DNA of 64,000 nt from Sulfurimonas sp. endosymbiont of Alviniconcha boucheti (GCA_021766785.1 JAICBP010000081.1:1-64000); one strand, 5' to 3'; shown: positions 8,856 to 19,178, counted from the first letter of the stretch. Notes: generated from the letters alone by a model not told the origin. Translations and numbers: made by a program.

Positions 8856-9959
8856 TTAATCAATAATCTGATATTTATCACGTAAAATTTCAATTACCTC
8901 TGCTTTAGGGTTCTCACTAAGTATTATCTTTTCACCAGTTATCTTCTCTGCTATATCTGTGTAAGTTTTTGAAACATTCATAAGAACTTCTACTGGAAGA
9001 GCATTATCACGAGCTAATGCTTCTCTCTCATGCATTCTTGATTTATTAAGTAAGATATCTCGATCAGGAAAGTACTTAAGCAGGAACTGTCGAAATCCCT
9101 CTTTGGAGTTCTCAACTACTCGACCTTTTCTGTACTCTGTTGCATCCCAGATACGAGAAGAGTCAGGTGTTCCTACTTCATCCATATAGATTAACTTCTC
9201 TTTGCCTGTTTTATCTTTGACATATCCAAACTCAAACTTTGTATCTACAAATATCTGATCTAATTTTTCAAGCTCTTTTGAGATAACATCAAAACCCTCT
9301 CTCAAAAGTTTTTCATAAAGTGCAATATCATCAAGTGAGTTAAAATTAAAAGCTTTAAAATTATCCTCTATATTTTGACGAGTGATATTAACATCATCGA
9401 CCTCAGGCACACCATGGATACCTTTTAAGATACCTTTTGTTGATGGCGTTTGAAGAAGTTCTGGCAACTTTGAATCTTTAGAAAGTCCCTCAGAAATTTT
9501 TATACCACAAAATTCACGCTCACCCTTTTCATAAGATCGCCACATAGATCCTGTAATATATTGACGGCAAATCGCTTCTATCATCACAGGTTTAGCCTTT
9601 TGTACTATCCATACAAGTGGATGTGGAATATCTAAGATGTGACTATCTGCCAATCCTCTCTCCTTGAAAAGTCTAAACCAGTAGTTTGAGATGGCGTTTA
9701 ATGCGGCACCTTTACCAGGAACACCTTCCATACCACTCTCACCTCTCCAGATACAGTCAAATGCAGAGATACGATCACTAATAATCATAATCGCTAAAGG
9801 TGTATCAAGAGGTACATCATAAGCGTTCTCTTCTATAAGACGTCTGCTATCACTCTGTGTCAACCAATAAACTGAACGAACCTTACCACTGTGAACTGGT
9901 AAATCTGTACGAATTGGGAGATCATTATTTACTGCTAATACTTTATTTGCTAAACTCAT
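8856..9959 (-). CDS. purC: SAICAR synthase, long form
   Basis: Joins CAIR and aspartate with ATP to give SAICAR in purine synthesis. Seen: [46 protein letters not shown], and [12 protein letters not shown] with the family's [11 protein letters not shown] motif. It has 367 residues, clearly longer than the roughly 240 of the E. coli enzyme and nearer the longer forms known from eukaryotes and some bacteria. The ATG at 9959 is chosen because AAGG lies upstream; an in-frame ATG at 9980 has no visible ribosome binding site. The stop codon lies 12 bases from the tRNA end; the two are convergent. Confidence 0.92.
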   Translation of the reverse strand: MSLANKVLAVNNDLPIRTDLPVHSGKVRSVYWLTQSDSRRLIEENAYDVPLDTPLAIMIISDRISAFDCIWRGESGMEGVPGKGAALNAISNYWFRLFKERGLADSHILDIPHPLVWIVQKAKPVMIEAICRQYITGSMWRSYEKGEREFCGIKISEGLSKDSKLPELLQTPSTKGILKGIHGVPEVDDVNITRQNIEDNFKAFNFNSLDDIALYEKLLREGFDVISKELEKLDQIFVDTKFEFGYVKDKTGKEKLIYMDEVGTPDSSRIWDATEYRKGRVVENSKEGFRQFLLKYFPDRDILLNKSRMHEREALARDNALPVEVLMNVSKTYTDIAEKITGEKIILSENPKAEVIEILRDKYQIID

Positions 9960-10019
9960 TATTGATACCTTGATCTTCATTTAAAAATTTATTTTACCAC
10001 AAAGAGATGAGTATTTTGC

Positions 10020-10025
10020 TATAAT
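10020..10025 (+). promoter_or_regulatory. Putative -10 box of the SulP gene
   Basis: TATAAT about 35 bases before the TTG start. Confidence 0.5.
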
Positions 10026-10059
10026 TTACAAAATATTTTACATATAAGGTGTTGCCAAA

Positions 10060-11598
10060 TTGTTTGAATTAAAAAAATACACAGTAGCAAATATAAAGAA
10101 TGATATATTATCTGGTTTAGTTGTTGCTGTTGCTCTTGTTCCCGAAGCTATTGCATTTAGTTTTATAGCTGAAGTGAGCCCTATAGTTGGGCTTTACACC
10201 GCATTTATCCTTGGTCTTATTACGGCACTTATCGGTGGAAAGCCAGGTATGATTTCTGGAGCGACTGGAAGTGTCGCTGTTGTGCTAATAGGGCTTACAC
10301 TTGAAGTAAACGGTATGCTAAAAGCCTCAGGTTTAGCAGGAGAATCACTCTATATAGAACTCTTAAACTATGTTTTTCTAGCAACTATTGTCACAGGGCT
10401 TATTCAAGTGGTGTTTGGTCTGTTTAAGCTAGGGAAGTTTATACGTCTTGTACCACAACCAGCTCTATATGGTTTTGTGAATGGGCTTGCTATTGTTATA
10501 GCACAAGCTCAGTTTAAGTTCTTTGACGGACAAGGTACTACTATGTATATCCTTGTAGCTATAACTATGCTTATCATGTACACACTTCCAAAGATTACAA
10601 CAGCTATCCCTTCTGGGCTTATTGCCATTGTCTCTCTTACACTTGTTGTTTATTTTTTCAAACTTGACACCATACTCGTAGGTGATCTTGCTGATTTAAC
10701 ACAGTTTTCAGGAGAGCTACCGCACCTTATCATTCCAAATACTATCTTTAGTTTAGATGCTTTCATACTTGTAGTTCCCTATGCCCTCATTATGGCACTA
10801 GTTGGTCTTATAGAGTCTCTTCTTACTCTCTCTGTTCTTGATGAGATGAGTGGAGAGAGAGGAAGTGCCAACAAAGAGTGTATAGCCTTAGGGACTGGAA
10901 ATATTGCCTGTGGATTTTTTGGTGGTATGGCTGGTTGTGCAATGATTGGTCAAAGTATTATCAACTTCACATCAGGTGGGCTTGGTCGCCTCTCATCATT
11001 TACAGCAGCAGTTGGACTTTTAGTGCTAGTTGTCTCTATGACAGATATTTTAAATACTATTCCAGTTGCTGTTCTTGTTGGTATTATGTTTATGGTAAGT
11101 ATAGGGACATTTGAGTGGTCAAGTTTTTCACATCTCAAACATATGCCTCGTTCAGATGCTATTGTTATGGTAGCAGTTACCCTCATTACCATAAAAGAGG
11201 ATTTAGCTATTGCTGTAATTGCTGGTGTTATTATCTCAGCACTTGTATTTGCATGGAAACATGCTCGCATCTGGACTAAAACCCATACTGAAGAGGATGG
11301 AACAAAAGTATATGAGCTTGAAGGCCCTCTCTTTTTTGCAAGTGCAACAACATTTGGCGATAATTTTGATATACATAAAGATCCTCCTAAGGTTGTTATT
11401 GACTTTAAAAACGCTAGAGTTATGGACTCTAGTGGTGTAGAAGCTGTTGATGCTATTACTAGAAGGTATGAAGAGGCAGGAAAAAATCTTCTTCTACGCC
11501 ATCTCTCACCAGATTGTAAAGCTATACTTAAGCTTGCAGGTCCACACTGCACTTATGAAGAGGATGATCCGACTTATAAGGTGGCTTTTAACTATTAA
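10060..11598 (+). CDS. SulP family anion transporter with STAS domain
   Basis: 512 residues. An N-terminal sulfate-permease core of many hydrophobic segments (DILSGLVVAVALVPEAIAF opens it, followed by the conserved GLYTAFILGLITALIGGKPGMISGATGS stretch) leads to a cytoplasmic STAS domain from about residue 400 (VVIDFKNARVMDSSGVEAVD). The start is TTG at 10060 with AAGG ten bases upstream; no better start is seen. SulP proteins carry sulfate, bicarbonate or other anions across the inner membrane. The substrate cannot be told from sequence; bicarbonate uptake would suit an autotroph, but that is inference. Confidence 0.9.
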   Translation: MFELKKYTVANIKNDILSGLVVAVALVPEAIAFSFIAEVSPIVGLYTAFILGLITALIGGKPGMISGATGSVAVVLIGLTLEVNGMLKASGLAGESLYIELLNYVFLATIVTGLIQVVFGLFKLGKFIRLVPQPALYGFVNGLAIVIAQAQFKFFDGQGTTMYILVAITMLIMYTLPKITTAIPSGLIAIVSLTLVVYFFKLDTILVGDLADLTQFSGELPHLIIPNTIFSLDAFILVVPYALIMALVGLIESLLTLSVLDEMSGERGSANKECIALGTGNIACGFFGGMAGCAMIGQSIINFTSGGLGRLSSFTAAVGLLVLVVSMTDILNTIPVAVLVGIMFMVSIGTFEWSSFSHLKHMPRSDAIVMVAVTLITIKEDLAIAVIAGVIISALVFAWKHARIWTKTHTEEDGTKVYELEGPLFFASATTFGDNFDIHKDPPKVVIDFKNARVMDSSGVEAVDAITRRYEEAGKNLLLRHLSPDCKAILKLAGPHCTYEEDDPTYKVAFNY

Positions 11599-11639
11599 GA
11601 GAATTTATACTTCCATCTGTTCAATGTTTGAGACTCTAT

Positions 11640-13064
11640 TTACTCACTTTGCAGTACTATAAAATGCTCTGGACTTTTAAATTTATACTGGGGCATACTC
11701 TGCCCAATATTCGCATCGATATATGTAGGATCAGCAATAACAAAACGGTGTTGTGCAAATTTTACACTATCACCCTGGAGTGGAATATTTAATCCTGTAG
11801 CCATATGATCCTTATACTTTACACCGATTACATCTATTTTAAATAACTTGTGAACAAGAAATGCGAAAAGTGTTGCCCTATCTTCACAATCTGAACTATT
11901 ATAATAGAGTGTTTCATATGCAAACATCACTTTTTCTCTTCCAAACTGTACTTGATCTCTCTCATATTTAAAAGATTTTTGCACAAAGTTAAGTACAAAA
12001 TTAATCGCCTCACTTGCTTTTTTTCCATCAATATACTTTTTTATTCCTTCTGCAATCTGTATAAAAGTCTCTTCACTAAAGGCTGCATTAAAGTATGTTT
12101 CATAATCAGCTTGTGGATATGTAGCCATAAAATCTATAAGATTTTTGTCATATTTGAAAGTGATAGGATATGTAGCACCAAAATATTGAAAAGAGAGTGT
12201 TTTGGTATAGAGATTCTCCTCAAAATTTGGTAAAACATTTAAAGAGAGATCAAGATCTTTTGTCGCTTTTGGGTAATGCTGTAAATAGGTATAAACTCGA
12301 GGAAGATTTTTTTGGTCATGAGCATCCACGACATAATAGCTTTTTTTCTTAAAAATATAACTTGGTACTGCATAAATTGTTTTTTTACTATAGTGCATTA
12401 GGAGTATATGTTTTTGAGAAAGCCCTACTTTTACATCATAACCCATTTTATTAAGCATAAACCATGTATAAAGTTTTTGCTCATCTTTTTTAGCATAAAT
12501 CTCTTGAGAAGTTTTTTGTACTAAAAGATACCTACCCCAATCATTTAAGTGAAGTGCATCACTTCGTTTTATAATTTCTCTCAATGTATCTTCATATTTT
12601 GAATGAGCAAGTAGATCAAAAAAGTAAGCTATTCCATTTTGATTGTGTGGATAATATTTCGCACCCTTAATAGTGTTATCCACATCTAAAGTAACATACT
12701 GACCAAAAAAAGAGAAACTAATATCTTTAGCCACTCTTGCTATATGAATCTGTTTTTTAGAAACTTTTTTTTCGGGAAGAGTTATATTTGTGAGAGGACC
12801 AACACCATGAATCTTTTGTGGAGTAGCACTATATATATTTTTAGGTTTCCCCTTCTTATAGAGAGTAGCCTCTTTTTGGGAACTATACTCTTGCCATGAG
12901 GAGTGAAGATAGCGGCTAAACTCTTTATCCTTTGCATCTTTATAGTAAGTAAATGCCCTACTCTGTGTCCGTTTAAAATCTTTAAAATTCTCTGCTGCGT
13001 GTGTAGAACTTATAAAGAGTAAAGCTAGACTAAAAAGGCCAGATTGCCTCAATAATTTTCGCAC
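11640..13064 (-). CDS. Exported transglutaminase-like (cysteine protease fold) protein
   Basis: About 474 residues with a cleavable signal peptide (LLRQSGLFSLALLFISSTHAAENF; probable cleavage after THA). The C-terminal third contains a plausible Cys-His-Asp triad: NSSDCEDRATLF (Cys), KDHMATGLN (His) and FVIADPTYID (Asp), the pattern of transglutaminase-like domains. The rest has no recognised domain. A GTG at 13064 preceded by AAGGAT is preferred; a GTG at 13085 is also possible. Both overlap the 3' end of flgH, so the genes are probably translationally coupled. A periplasmic peptidase or amidase-like role is inference. Confidence 0.75.
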   Translation of the reverse strand: MRKLLRQSGLFSLALLFISSTHAAENFKDFKRTQSRAFTYYKDAKDKEFSRYLHSSWQEYSSQKEATLYKKGKPKNIYSATPQKIHGVGPLTNITLPEKKVSKKQIHIARVAKDISFSFFGQYVTLDVDNTIKGAKYYPHNQNGIAYFFDLLAHSKYEDTLREIIKRSDALHLNDWGRYLLVQKTSQEIYAKKDEQKLYTWFMLNKMGYDVKVGLSQKHILLMHYSKKTIYAVPSYIFKKKSYYVVDAHDQKNLPRVYTYLQHYPKATKDLDLSLNVLPNFEENLYTKTLSFQYFGATYPITFKYDKNLIDFMATYPQADYETYFNAAFSEETFIQIAEGIKKYIDGKKASEAINFVLNFVQKSFKYERDQVQFGREKVMFAYETLYYNSSDCEDRATLFAFLVHKLFKIDVIGVKYKDHMATGLNIPLQGDSVKFAQHRFVIADPTYIDANIGQSMPQYKFKSPEHFIVLQSE

Positions 13065-13755
13065 CCCATCCTTGTTTTGTTGCACGTCCTATATCCCCTT
13101 CTGTTTTATACAAAATTTTTGCATCACTAACTTTTGATGAGTTAATATTGTTATACTGATCTATATCGTAAGGTCGAATAACTCCACTTATCTGAATAAT
13201 CTGCTTCTGATCATCAACAAGTATCTCACGTTTACCTGAAATAAAATAGTTACCATTTTTTAAAATCTTAATTACCCGAGCAGAAACAGTAGTAGTAAAA
13301 GTGGCGTTTTTAATTGCTGATCCTTGCCCTGCATAATCAGATGTAGAGTTAGACCTAAATCCTACATCTAACAAACCATTCGCCTTAGTAATTGCACTAT
13401 TTACTCCACCATTTGCAGCACCTAAAGTACTAAATGTACCACCATTTAAAGCGACTGCATCAGATTCAGACAACTGTTTAGATCCACTATTTGAACTTTT
13501 TGCAGTCTCTGAAATTACTACGGTCACGATATCATTAACATGCATTGCTTTATGATCAGAAAATAGAGGGTTGTCTCCCTGACCAAAGAGGCTACCAGTA
13601 GCAGCAAAATCTTTTCTCTCTATACGTGAGGGCATCTGTTCCACATATACAGGTGGTTCAAAATTCATCTCAGGGTCATTCAATCCTGCAGTACATGCAC
13701 TCAAGGAGATGATAGCCAAAATAAATATAAAAGAAGTAAGTATTGTTTTTTTCAT
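13030..13755 (-). CDS. flgH: Flagellar L-ring protein FlgH
   Basis: Outer-membrane lipoprotein forming the L-ring of the flagellar basal body. Seen: signal peptide with lipobox ISLSAC (Cys21 from the chosen start), the SLFGQGDNPLFSDHKAMHVNDIVTV region typical of FlgH, NGNYFISGKREILVDDQKQ, and the terminal TKQGWGAKIIEAIWPF. The ATG at 13755 gives a standard short lipoprotein signal; ATGs at 13782 and 13806 are possible, the latter overlapping the mutS stop. It is separated from other flagellar genes and lies between mutS and the transglutaminase-like gene, a placement worth noting. Confidence 0.92.
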   Translation of the reverse strand: MKKTILTSFIFILAIISLSACTAGLNDPEMNFEPPVYVEQMPSRIERKDFAATGSLFGQGDNPLFSDHKAMHVNDIVTVVISETAKSSNSGSKQLSESDAVALNGGTFSTLGAANGGVNSAITKANGLLDVGFRSNSTSDYAGQGSAIKNATFTTTVSARVIKILKNGNYFISGKREILVDDQKQIIQISGVIRPYDIDQYNNINSSKVSDAKILYKTEGDIGRATKQGWGAKIIEAIWPF

Positions 13756-13786
13756 ACCTCTATCTAGCAAGTTTAGTTCCATATCA

Positions 13787-16700
13787 CTACCAATCATCAA
13801 GAACAAAACCTTCTGGCTCTTCTTCTATCTCTTTGATTTTAATATCTTCATTTATCTCAGGATCTTGCACTTTCTTGACTTCACTCCTACTCATCTGCTC
13901 TTCAAACTTTAACTCCAAACCTTTACTTGTCATCACAAAACCATTGACTTGCAGTTTTCCATCATGTATCTGATTATGGTGCTCTTTACAAAGCGGTATA
14001 AGGTTATGCTTATTATCCTTGTGAAAATGTCCTATAAATCCTGCTTCATCAGCTAAACTACGTTGTGAAATATGATGAACATCTTCAGCCATAGCACCAC
14101 AAATAATACATTTTGTAACATAAAGTTCCTTGTTATATTTACTTGTTTTTTTCTTCACTAAAAGTTCTAACTCATCAAAATCATTTGCTAAACGCTTACG
14201 GATGATATTTGCTTCTTCTAAAAATTCACTATCCATATGCAAAGACTTGGCAAATTCAAGTCCATAGATACTACTGCCACTCCCACCTTGAAGTATACGG
14301 TTAAAGACTAAAATATCATGCTCTTCATCATACTCAACACTAAGGTGCAAATCTACAACATTATCAAGTGAAGTTATCTCCTGCATTGTTGAGAGCTGAT
14401 GCAGGTGTGTAGCAAAGAGGAAAAGGCAACGTGTATTTGCTAATTTTTTAATAGCTGATGCGACTATAGCAACTCCAGAGAGTGTCTCTGTCCCATGACT
14501 TATCTCATCTCCTAAAACTAAAGATCTAATGGTAGCACGGTTAAAGATATTTTTTAGTTCTAACATCTCCACAGCAAAAGTTGAGAGTCCTTTTGCAAGA
14601 TTATCTTTGGAGACTATACGAGTAAAAAGCGAGTCAAAAATACTAAACTTCATCACAGCAGCACTCACAAAAAACCCAGACTGAGCCATAATGGTAGCTA
14701 TACCTATACTCTTCATAAGAGAAGATTTTCCACTAGAGTTGATTCCATAGAGTAGTACACCATTAATGTCATGTCCATCATGTACTTCCACCTCTAGCAT
14801 TACTGTCTCAGGATGAGGAAGATCCATGTACTCACGATTTCCCATCACTATATCATTTGGTACATAAAGCCCACTACGTTCTTGCAGCTCTATAAGTGGA
14901 TGGCGAAGTTGCATTATCTGCATAAAGTTTTCATCCTCTTTTGTTTCTACTATCATAGGGCGAGAGTGTTTATATGCTTGTGCTACTTTTGAAGAACTTA
15001 CTCCAACATCAAGATCAGAGACATAGGATATAACTCTATCAAAGAGAAGAGAGTATCTGTGTTCATAAAGTGTTTGAAGATTGACATACTTCTCTTTAAC
15101 AAGGGTCACTATCTTTCTTCGATTTTTCATCATTTTATCAGAGAGCTCATCTGTAAAAGTAGAGGTGATTTTTACAGAGTTTGTCAGTTTCTTCACACTG
15201 TAGCCCAGAAAAAACTCCTCTTTTTTAAAGGCACTTTCTATTAGGGAGTAACGGTTCTTGGAGAGAGAGATGTAGTATCCATCTTTCTCTAAAAGCCCAA
15301 GAGTCACAAGACGATTTTGGCTTCCTGCATTTACAGAATCAAGTAGCTCTTCTATACGCTTCATAATATCCTTAAACGCCACTAACATTGTATTATTCTC
15401 TTTTACCAAAGTATCTATAGATTCATCAACACCCCTCATCAGAAAATTCTCATCTACTGTATTATTTGTAAAACGGCGAGAGACATCAAGATCTACACTT
15501 TTACTTATATCACGGAGAAACTCTTCTACTTCACTCTCATGAAAAGGTGTCTTTTGAATCTTATGCTTTTTAACATAAAGCATCAACTCTTTTACAGCAA
15601 ACATAGAGTCATAAATATGGTTTATTTCAAAAGGATGAAGACGACCGAGATTGAGACGTCGAGAGAGTCGTTCTAAGTCATAAATACCACGCATCATCTC
15701 ATCAAGATAACGAACATGAGAAGAGACCCTCTCTATGAGATTATAGCGACGATTAAGTTCTTCTTCTTCCATAATGGGATTTAATAAACGCTCTTTAAGT
15801 AAACGCCGACCAATAGCAGTAGCACTACGATCAAGCATCTTAAGCAGCGTAAACTCTTTTTTGTCCTTAGAGATAATACCCATCTGTTCTAAAGCATTAT
15901 TCCCAAGATACATAAAACGGCGGTTGTCTATAAGTCGTGGCATAGACATCTTCTGTACTATATGGTAATCATGCTCAATAACAAAATGAATAAGTATTGC
16001 TAAAGATTCTGTAATCATAGGTGAACGCTCTAAATCTAAATGTTCAATAGGAGAGAGAAGTGATTGTATCTGATAGACCTCACAAAAGAGTCTGTTTTGA
16101 AACTCTATCTTTGGGCGTTGGTTATTGACTGCATAGTGATAGTGTTCTGAAATCTCTAAATACTGCATCACATGGCGTTGATCATCTATGCCATCTAAAA
16201 AAGTCACTACTATCTCACTTGTTCTATAAGTAGTTAAGAGATTGAACACTTCATCAAGAGCATAAGAGGGATCCTCACTTGTAGAGTGTGTCTCATACAT
16301 CCATGTCTTGCCAGTTGTTACATCTATAGCAGAGTACCCAATACTATACATCCCTTTATACAGATCTATAACAAGTGAAACTATATAGTTTTCATCGTTA
16401 TCCACAATATGCTCAAAGTTTGTTCCAGGTGAGACTATCTGAGCGATATATCGGCTTATTTTAGGAGGATTTCCTTTTTGTTTTACTACTATAACCGTAT
16501 ATTTTTGCTCCCCTATAAGCCTATTTAGATAGCGCTCAAATGAGACAGAGGGTACTCCTGCTAGAAGTGGATTTTTATCAGAGTTTTCTATAATGTTTTT
16601 ATTTTTCTTAGTAAGCTGAATATTAAGGAGTTCTGCTATCTCTTTAGCTTTACCTATCTGTTCCTCATCATTGTTTACTTCATAGACCTCATAAAAGGTG

Positions 16701-16828
16701 CCTATTTCCATAAAAACAACCGTATCCTTTCCATATTTTTCTTCAAAGTGGCGTTGTAGATCAAAATAGATTTGAGTGAGAAGTCGCTCTTTATTGTTGA
16801 GAATATTGCTTACATCAGAGATCTTCAT
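13787..16828 (-). CDS. MutS-family mismatch protein with C-terminal HNH endonuclease (MutS7 type)
   Basis: 1013 residues. N-terminal mismatch-recognition domain with GTFYEVYE (Phe45-Tyr46-Glu47 match the Phe-x-Glu motif of MutS), connector and lever domains, then the ABC ATPase with Walker [10 protein letters not shown] near residue 694, Walker [11 protein letters not shown] and the FATHLHQL switch. After the ATPase comes an HNH domain: CIIC (Cys907, Cys910), VHH (918-919), Asn942, Cys947, and His950, 951 and 955. This architecture is that described for the MutS7 subfamily of epsilonproteobacteria, large DNA viruses and octocoral mitochondria. Recognition and nicking could occur in one polypeptide, but activity is inferred. 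It starts 3 bases after the upstream J-like gene. Confidence 0.93.
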   Translation of the reverse strand: MKISDVSNILNNKERLLTQIYFDLQRHFEEKYGKDTVVFMEIGTFYEVYEVNNDEEQIGKAKEIAELLNIQLTKKNKNIIENSDKNPLLAGVPSVSFERYLNRLIGEQKYTVIVVKQKGNPPKISRYIAQIVSPGTNFEHIVDNDENYIVSLVIDLYKGMYSIGYSAIDVTTGKTWMYETHSTSEDPSYALDEVFNLLTTYRTSEIVVTFLDGIDDQRHVMQYLEISEHYHYAVNNQRPKIEFQNRLFCEVYQIQSLLSPIEHLDLERSPMITESLAILIHFVIEHDYHIVQKMSMPRLIDNRRFMYLGNNALEQMGIISKDKKEFTLLKMLDRSATAIGRRLLKERLLNPIMEEEELNRRYNLIERVSSHVRYLDEMMRGIYDLERLSRRLNLGRLHPFEINHIYDSMFAVKELMLYVKKHKIQKTPFHESEVEEFLRDISKSVDLDVSRRFTNNTVDENFLMRGVDESIDTLVKENNTMLVAFKDIMKRIEELLDSVNAGSQNRLVTLGLLEKDGYYISLSKNRYSLIESAFKKEEFFLGYSVKKLTNSVKITSTFTDELSDKMMKNRRKIVTLVKEKYVNLQTLYEHRYSLLFDRVISYVSDLDVGVSSSKVAQAYKHSRPMIVETKEDENFMQIMQLRHPLIELQERSGLYVPNDIVMGNREYMDLPHPETVMLEVEVHDGHDINGVLLYGINSSGKSSLMKSIGIATIMAQSGFFVSAAVMKFSIFDSLFTRIVSKDNLAKGLSTFAVEMLELKNIFNRATIRSLVLGDEISHGTETLSGVAIVASAIKKLANTRCLFLFATHLHQLSTMQEITSLDNVVDLHLSVEYDEEHDILVFNRILQGGSGSSIYGLEFAKSLHMDSEFLEEANIIRKRLANDFDELELLVKKKTSKYNKELYVTKCIICGAMAEDVHHISQRSLADEAGFIGHFHKDNKHNLIPLCKEHHNQIHDGKLQVNGFVMTSKGLELKFEEQMSRSEVKKVQDPEINEDIKIKEIEEEPEGFVLDDW

Positions 16829-16831
16829 ACG

Positions 16832-17305
16832 TTAGCCTCTTACCTCTTTTATAGCACTATAGGCTTCATTAAGTCTTTTTGTTTTTGCTTCTGAAAACTC
16901 AAGCATATCTTTTGGAAGCCCCTTACTCACAAGAGAATCATAGTGATGCTCTTTCATTAGACGGCGATAATTTTTCTTGATAACTGAAAAATCATCACTC
17001 TCCTTACACTCTAACTCTGCATAATACTCTGCCATTTTATTAACAGTTGTTTGATGAGAGTAGTTTGTGTAACTATAGCTATAACTTCCTCCATTTCTAC
17101 GAGCATTTTCAAAATTTTCAAAAGCTTTAGCATACATAAGCCTCGCACCAAGCAGTACAAAAAAGTTAAAAGGAAAAAACAAGATACGTGGTGCAAATAG
17201 AAGTAGTAATACCCCAATAACAACACTTCCAAAAACAAACCCAATCCAAGTAATCTCAAGAAATATCCCTAATATGATAAAAGCAAGACCAAGTAATTTT
17301 TTCAT
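16832..17305 (-). CDS. Membrane-anchored degenerate J-domain protein (DjlA-like C-terminus)
   Basis: 157 residues. Two hydrophobic segments at about 4-37 and 40-58, a Ser/Tyr-rich linker, then a C-terminal J-like domain (about 95-155) resembling the end of DjlA: IKKNYRRLMKEHH, SKGLPKDMLEFSEAKTKRLN, AYSAIKEVRG. The Hsp70-stimulating HPD tripeptide is HYD (121-123), so normal DnaK stimulation is doubtful. No TerB domain is seen before it. It is the first gene of the apparent operon with mutS, flgH and the transglutaminase-like gene. Role unknown. Confidence 0.75.
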   Translation of the reverse strand: MKKLLGLAFIILGIFLEITWIGFVFGSVVIGVLLLLFAPRILFFPFNFFVLLGARLMYAKAFENFENARRNGGSYSYSYTNYSHQTTVNKMAEYYAELECKESDDFSVIKKNYRRLMKEHHYDSLVSKGLPKDMLEFSEAKTKRLNEAYSAIKEVRG

Positions 17306-17449
17306 TATAATTTTATCCTTAAATAATGAAAGAATTATACTCTAAATACCTAAATTTATGAGCATATTTATTTAATATTACCTAAACTCTTACTCTTTAT
17401 TATCAATTTAAAATCATTTTATTGTTTATAAAAGATGAAAATCTTATAC

Positions 17450-17455
17450 TATAAT
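17450..17455 (+). promoter_or_regulatory. Putative -10 box of the cyclophilin gene
   Basis: TATAAT about 28 bases before the ATG at 17483. Confidence 0.5.
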
Positions 17456-17482
17456 TTCAAAAACTAAAACAAAGGTAATAAT

Positions 17483-17989
17483 ATGTTTGCAAAAACAGAA
17501 CTAAAAGACTACGACATCTCTGCTGAAGAGTCATTAAAACAGCAATACGCAAAAGTGGACACAGAAAAAGGTCTCATTTGGATAAAGCTTTTTCCAGATG
17601 AAGCACCTAATACAGTAGCAAACTTTGCACATTTGGCAAATACAGAATTTTATGACAACCTTAATTTTCACCGTGTAATCCAAGGATTTATGGCACAAGG
17701 TGGTTGTCCTGATGGTACAGGTATGGGTGGTCCAGGTTGGGCTATCAAATGTGAGACAAGTTCTAACACTTCCATACACCGTCCAGGTACACTCTCAATG
17801 GCTCATGCAGGACCTAACACTGGAGGAAGTCAATTCTTTATCACTTTTGTTGACACTCCTCATTTAGATGGCGTTCACACTATTTTTGGTGCTATAGAAG
17901 AGAATGATAAAGAGAGCTTTAATGTTCTCTCTCAAATACAAGGTCAAGATACTATTAACTCTATCAGAGTTGTAGAGGCTAGAGACTAA
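17483..17989 (+). CDS. ppiB: Peptidyl-prolyl cis-trans isomerase, cyclophilin type
   Basis: 168 residues without a signal peptide, so cytoplasmic. The cyclophilin core is complete: FHRVIQGFMAQGGCPDGTG with the catalytic arginine, GGSQFFITF, and HTIFGAIEE. It catalyses proline isomerisation during folding. AAAGG precedes the ATG. The symbol ppiB rather than ppiA is chosen for the lack of a signal sequence; assignment between paralogues is uncertain. Confidence 0.9.
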   Translation: MFAKTELKDYDISAEESLKQQYAKVDTEKGLIWIKLFPDEAPNTVANFAHLANTEFYDNLNFHRVIQGFMAQGGCPDGTGMGGPGWAIKCETSSNTSIHRPGTLSMAHAGPNTGGSQFFITFVDTPHLDGVHTIFGAIEENDKESFNVLSQIQGQDTINSIRVVEARD

Positions 17990-18015
17990 CCTCTCTTTTC
18001 GCTCTAAATTTTCGT

Positions 18016-18021
18016 TATAAT
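18016..18021 (+). promoter_or_regulatory. Putative -10 box of queH
   Basis: TATAAT 23 bases before the TTG start, predicting a very short leader with AAAAGG as ribosome binding site. Confidence 0.45.
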
Positions 18022-18044
18022 TACGAAAAATCAAAAGGCTTTTC

Positions 18045-19127
18045 TTGCTTGTACATATCTGCTGTAGTGTTGACTCACACTTTTTTCTGGAAAAACTAAA
18101 AAAGGATTTTCCACAAGAGAGACTCATAGGATTTTTCTATGATCCAAACATCCACCCCTACTCTGAATACCAACTACGTTTACTTGATGTAAAACGTAGT
18201 TGCAAAAAACTCAACATAGATCTTATAGAAGGTGAGTATGATTATGAAGATTGGCTTCAAACTGTTCGCGGACTCGAAAAAGAACCTGAAAAAGGTAAAC
18301 GCTGTGAAGTATGTTTTGATAAACGTTTCTCTGTAAGTGCAAAAAAAGCTTTAGAGTTAGGTGAGAAAAAAATAACCACTACCCTGCTTGTAAGTCCTCT
18401 AAAGTCTCAAGAGCAGCTTAAACGTATTGGTGATGCTTTTTATAAAAAAAGTGGTGTAGAGTTTATAGCAGTTGATTACCGAAGAGGTGGCGGGAGTCAA
18501 GACCAATCACGTGTTACAAAAGAAGAACAACTCTATCGTCAAGATTATTGTGGGTGTATTTATGGGCTCACTATCCAACGAGAACAGCAAGAAAAGCTTA
18601 TGGATGAGATGTTTTCTCCCCTCTCTGGATCTATACTTCCAGCTTCTATTGAAGAGCGTTTAGAGATGTATGCCTGGCGTAACAGACTAGAAGATGAGGG
18701 AAAAAAGTATAAAATCATTAAACAAAAGTTTCTCAATTACCGTGAATTTAACTTTAAAGTTATCAAGGCAAAGACAGATGTTCTTGATGCTTATGCTCTC
18801 TCTTACTCAACACTTCCACGCAAACATACACAAGGTAAAATCGAATATTGTATTCAAGATATCCACTATTTTAACCGTGATGAGATAAAATTTATTACTC
18901 TAGAATTTTTTAATGAACAAAATGCAACTCATTATAAGACAGTAAGAGAGCTTATCTATTCTCCTCTTCCACAAGAAAAAGAGTTACTTTTTAGAGCAAA
19001 AATAAACGCCACAAACTATGACTTAACTCCTATCATTGTGATACAAGAGATACCAAAAGAAAAGCTCACAATAGTGCTTGATACAAAAACTTATGAGGAC
19101 ACAAAAGAGAAACTAATCATTCTATAA
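18045..19127 (+). CDS. queH: Epoxyqueuosine reductase QueH with C-terminal extension
   Basis: 360 residues. The first about 190 match QueH (DUF208), the non-cobalamin enzyme reducing epoxyqueuosine to queuosine in tRNA: HICCSVDS, GFFYDPNIHPYSEYQLR, RCEVCFDKR, TTTLLVSPLKSQ, YRRGGGSQDQSR and QDYCGCIYG. The Cys pairs CC, CEVC and CGC are the cluster and active-site cysteines. Start is TTG at 18045 with AAAAGG upstream. Residues about 195-360 form an extra domain without recognised motifs. tgt, the base-exchange enzyme of the same pathway, lies at 33349. Confidence 0.9.
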   Translation: MLVHICCSVDSHFFLEKLKKDFPQERLIGFFYDPNIHPYSEYQLRLLDVKRSCKKLNIDLIEGEYDYEDWLQTVRGLEKEPEKGKRCEVCFDKRFSVSAKKALELGEKKITTTLLVSPLKSQEQLKRIGDAFYKKSGVEFIAVDYRRGGGSQDQSRVTKEEQLYRQDYCGCIYGLTIQREQQEKLMDEMFSPLSGSILPASIEERLEMYAWRNRLEDEGKKYKIIKQKFLNYREFNFKVIKAKTDVLDAYALSYSTLPRKHTQGKIEYCIQDIHYFNRDEIKFITLEFFNEQNATHYKTVRELIYSPLPQEKELLFRAKINATNYDLTPIIVIQEIPKEKLTIVLDTKTYEDTKEKLIIL

Positions 19128-19178
19128 TCTTTTTTTGGATAGAATACTCGAAATATTATATATTAAAAGGTTTTTCTA

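Noticed and set aside
10950..11552. 200-codon open frame antisense to the SulP gene
   Set aside because: It overlaps a well-supported SulP coding region, shows no domain, and has low-complexity Ser/Thr/Ile composition.
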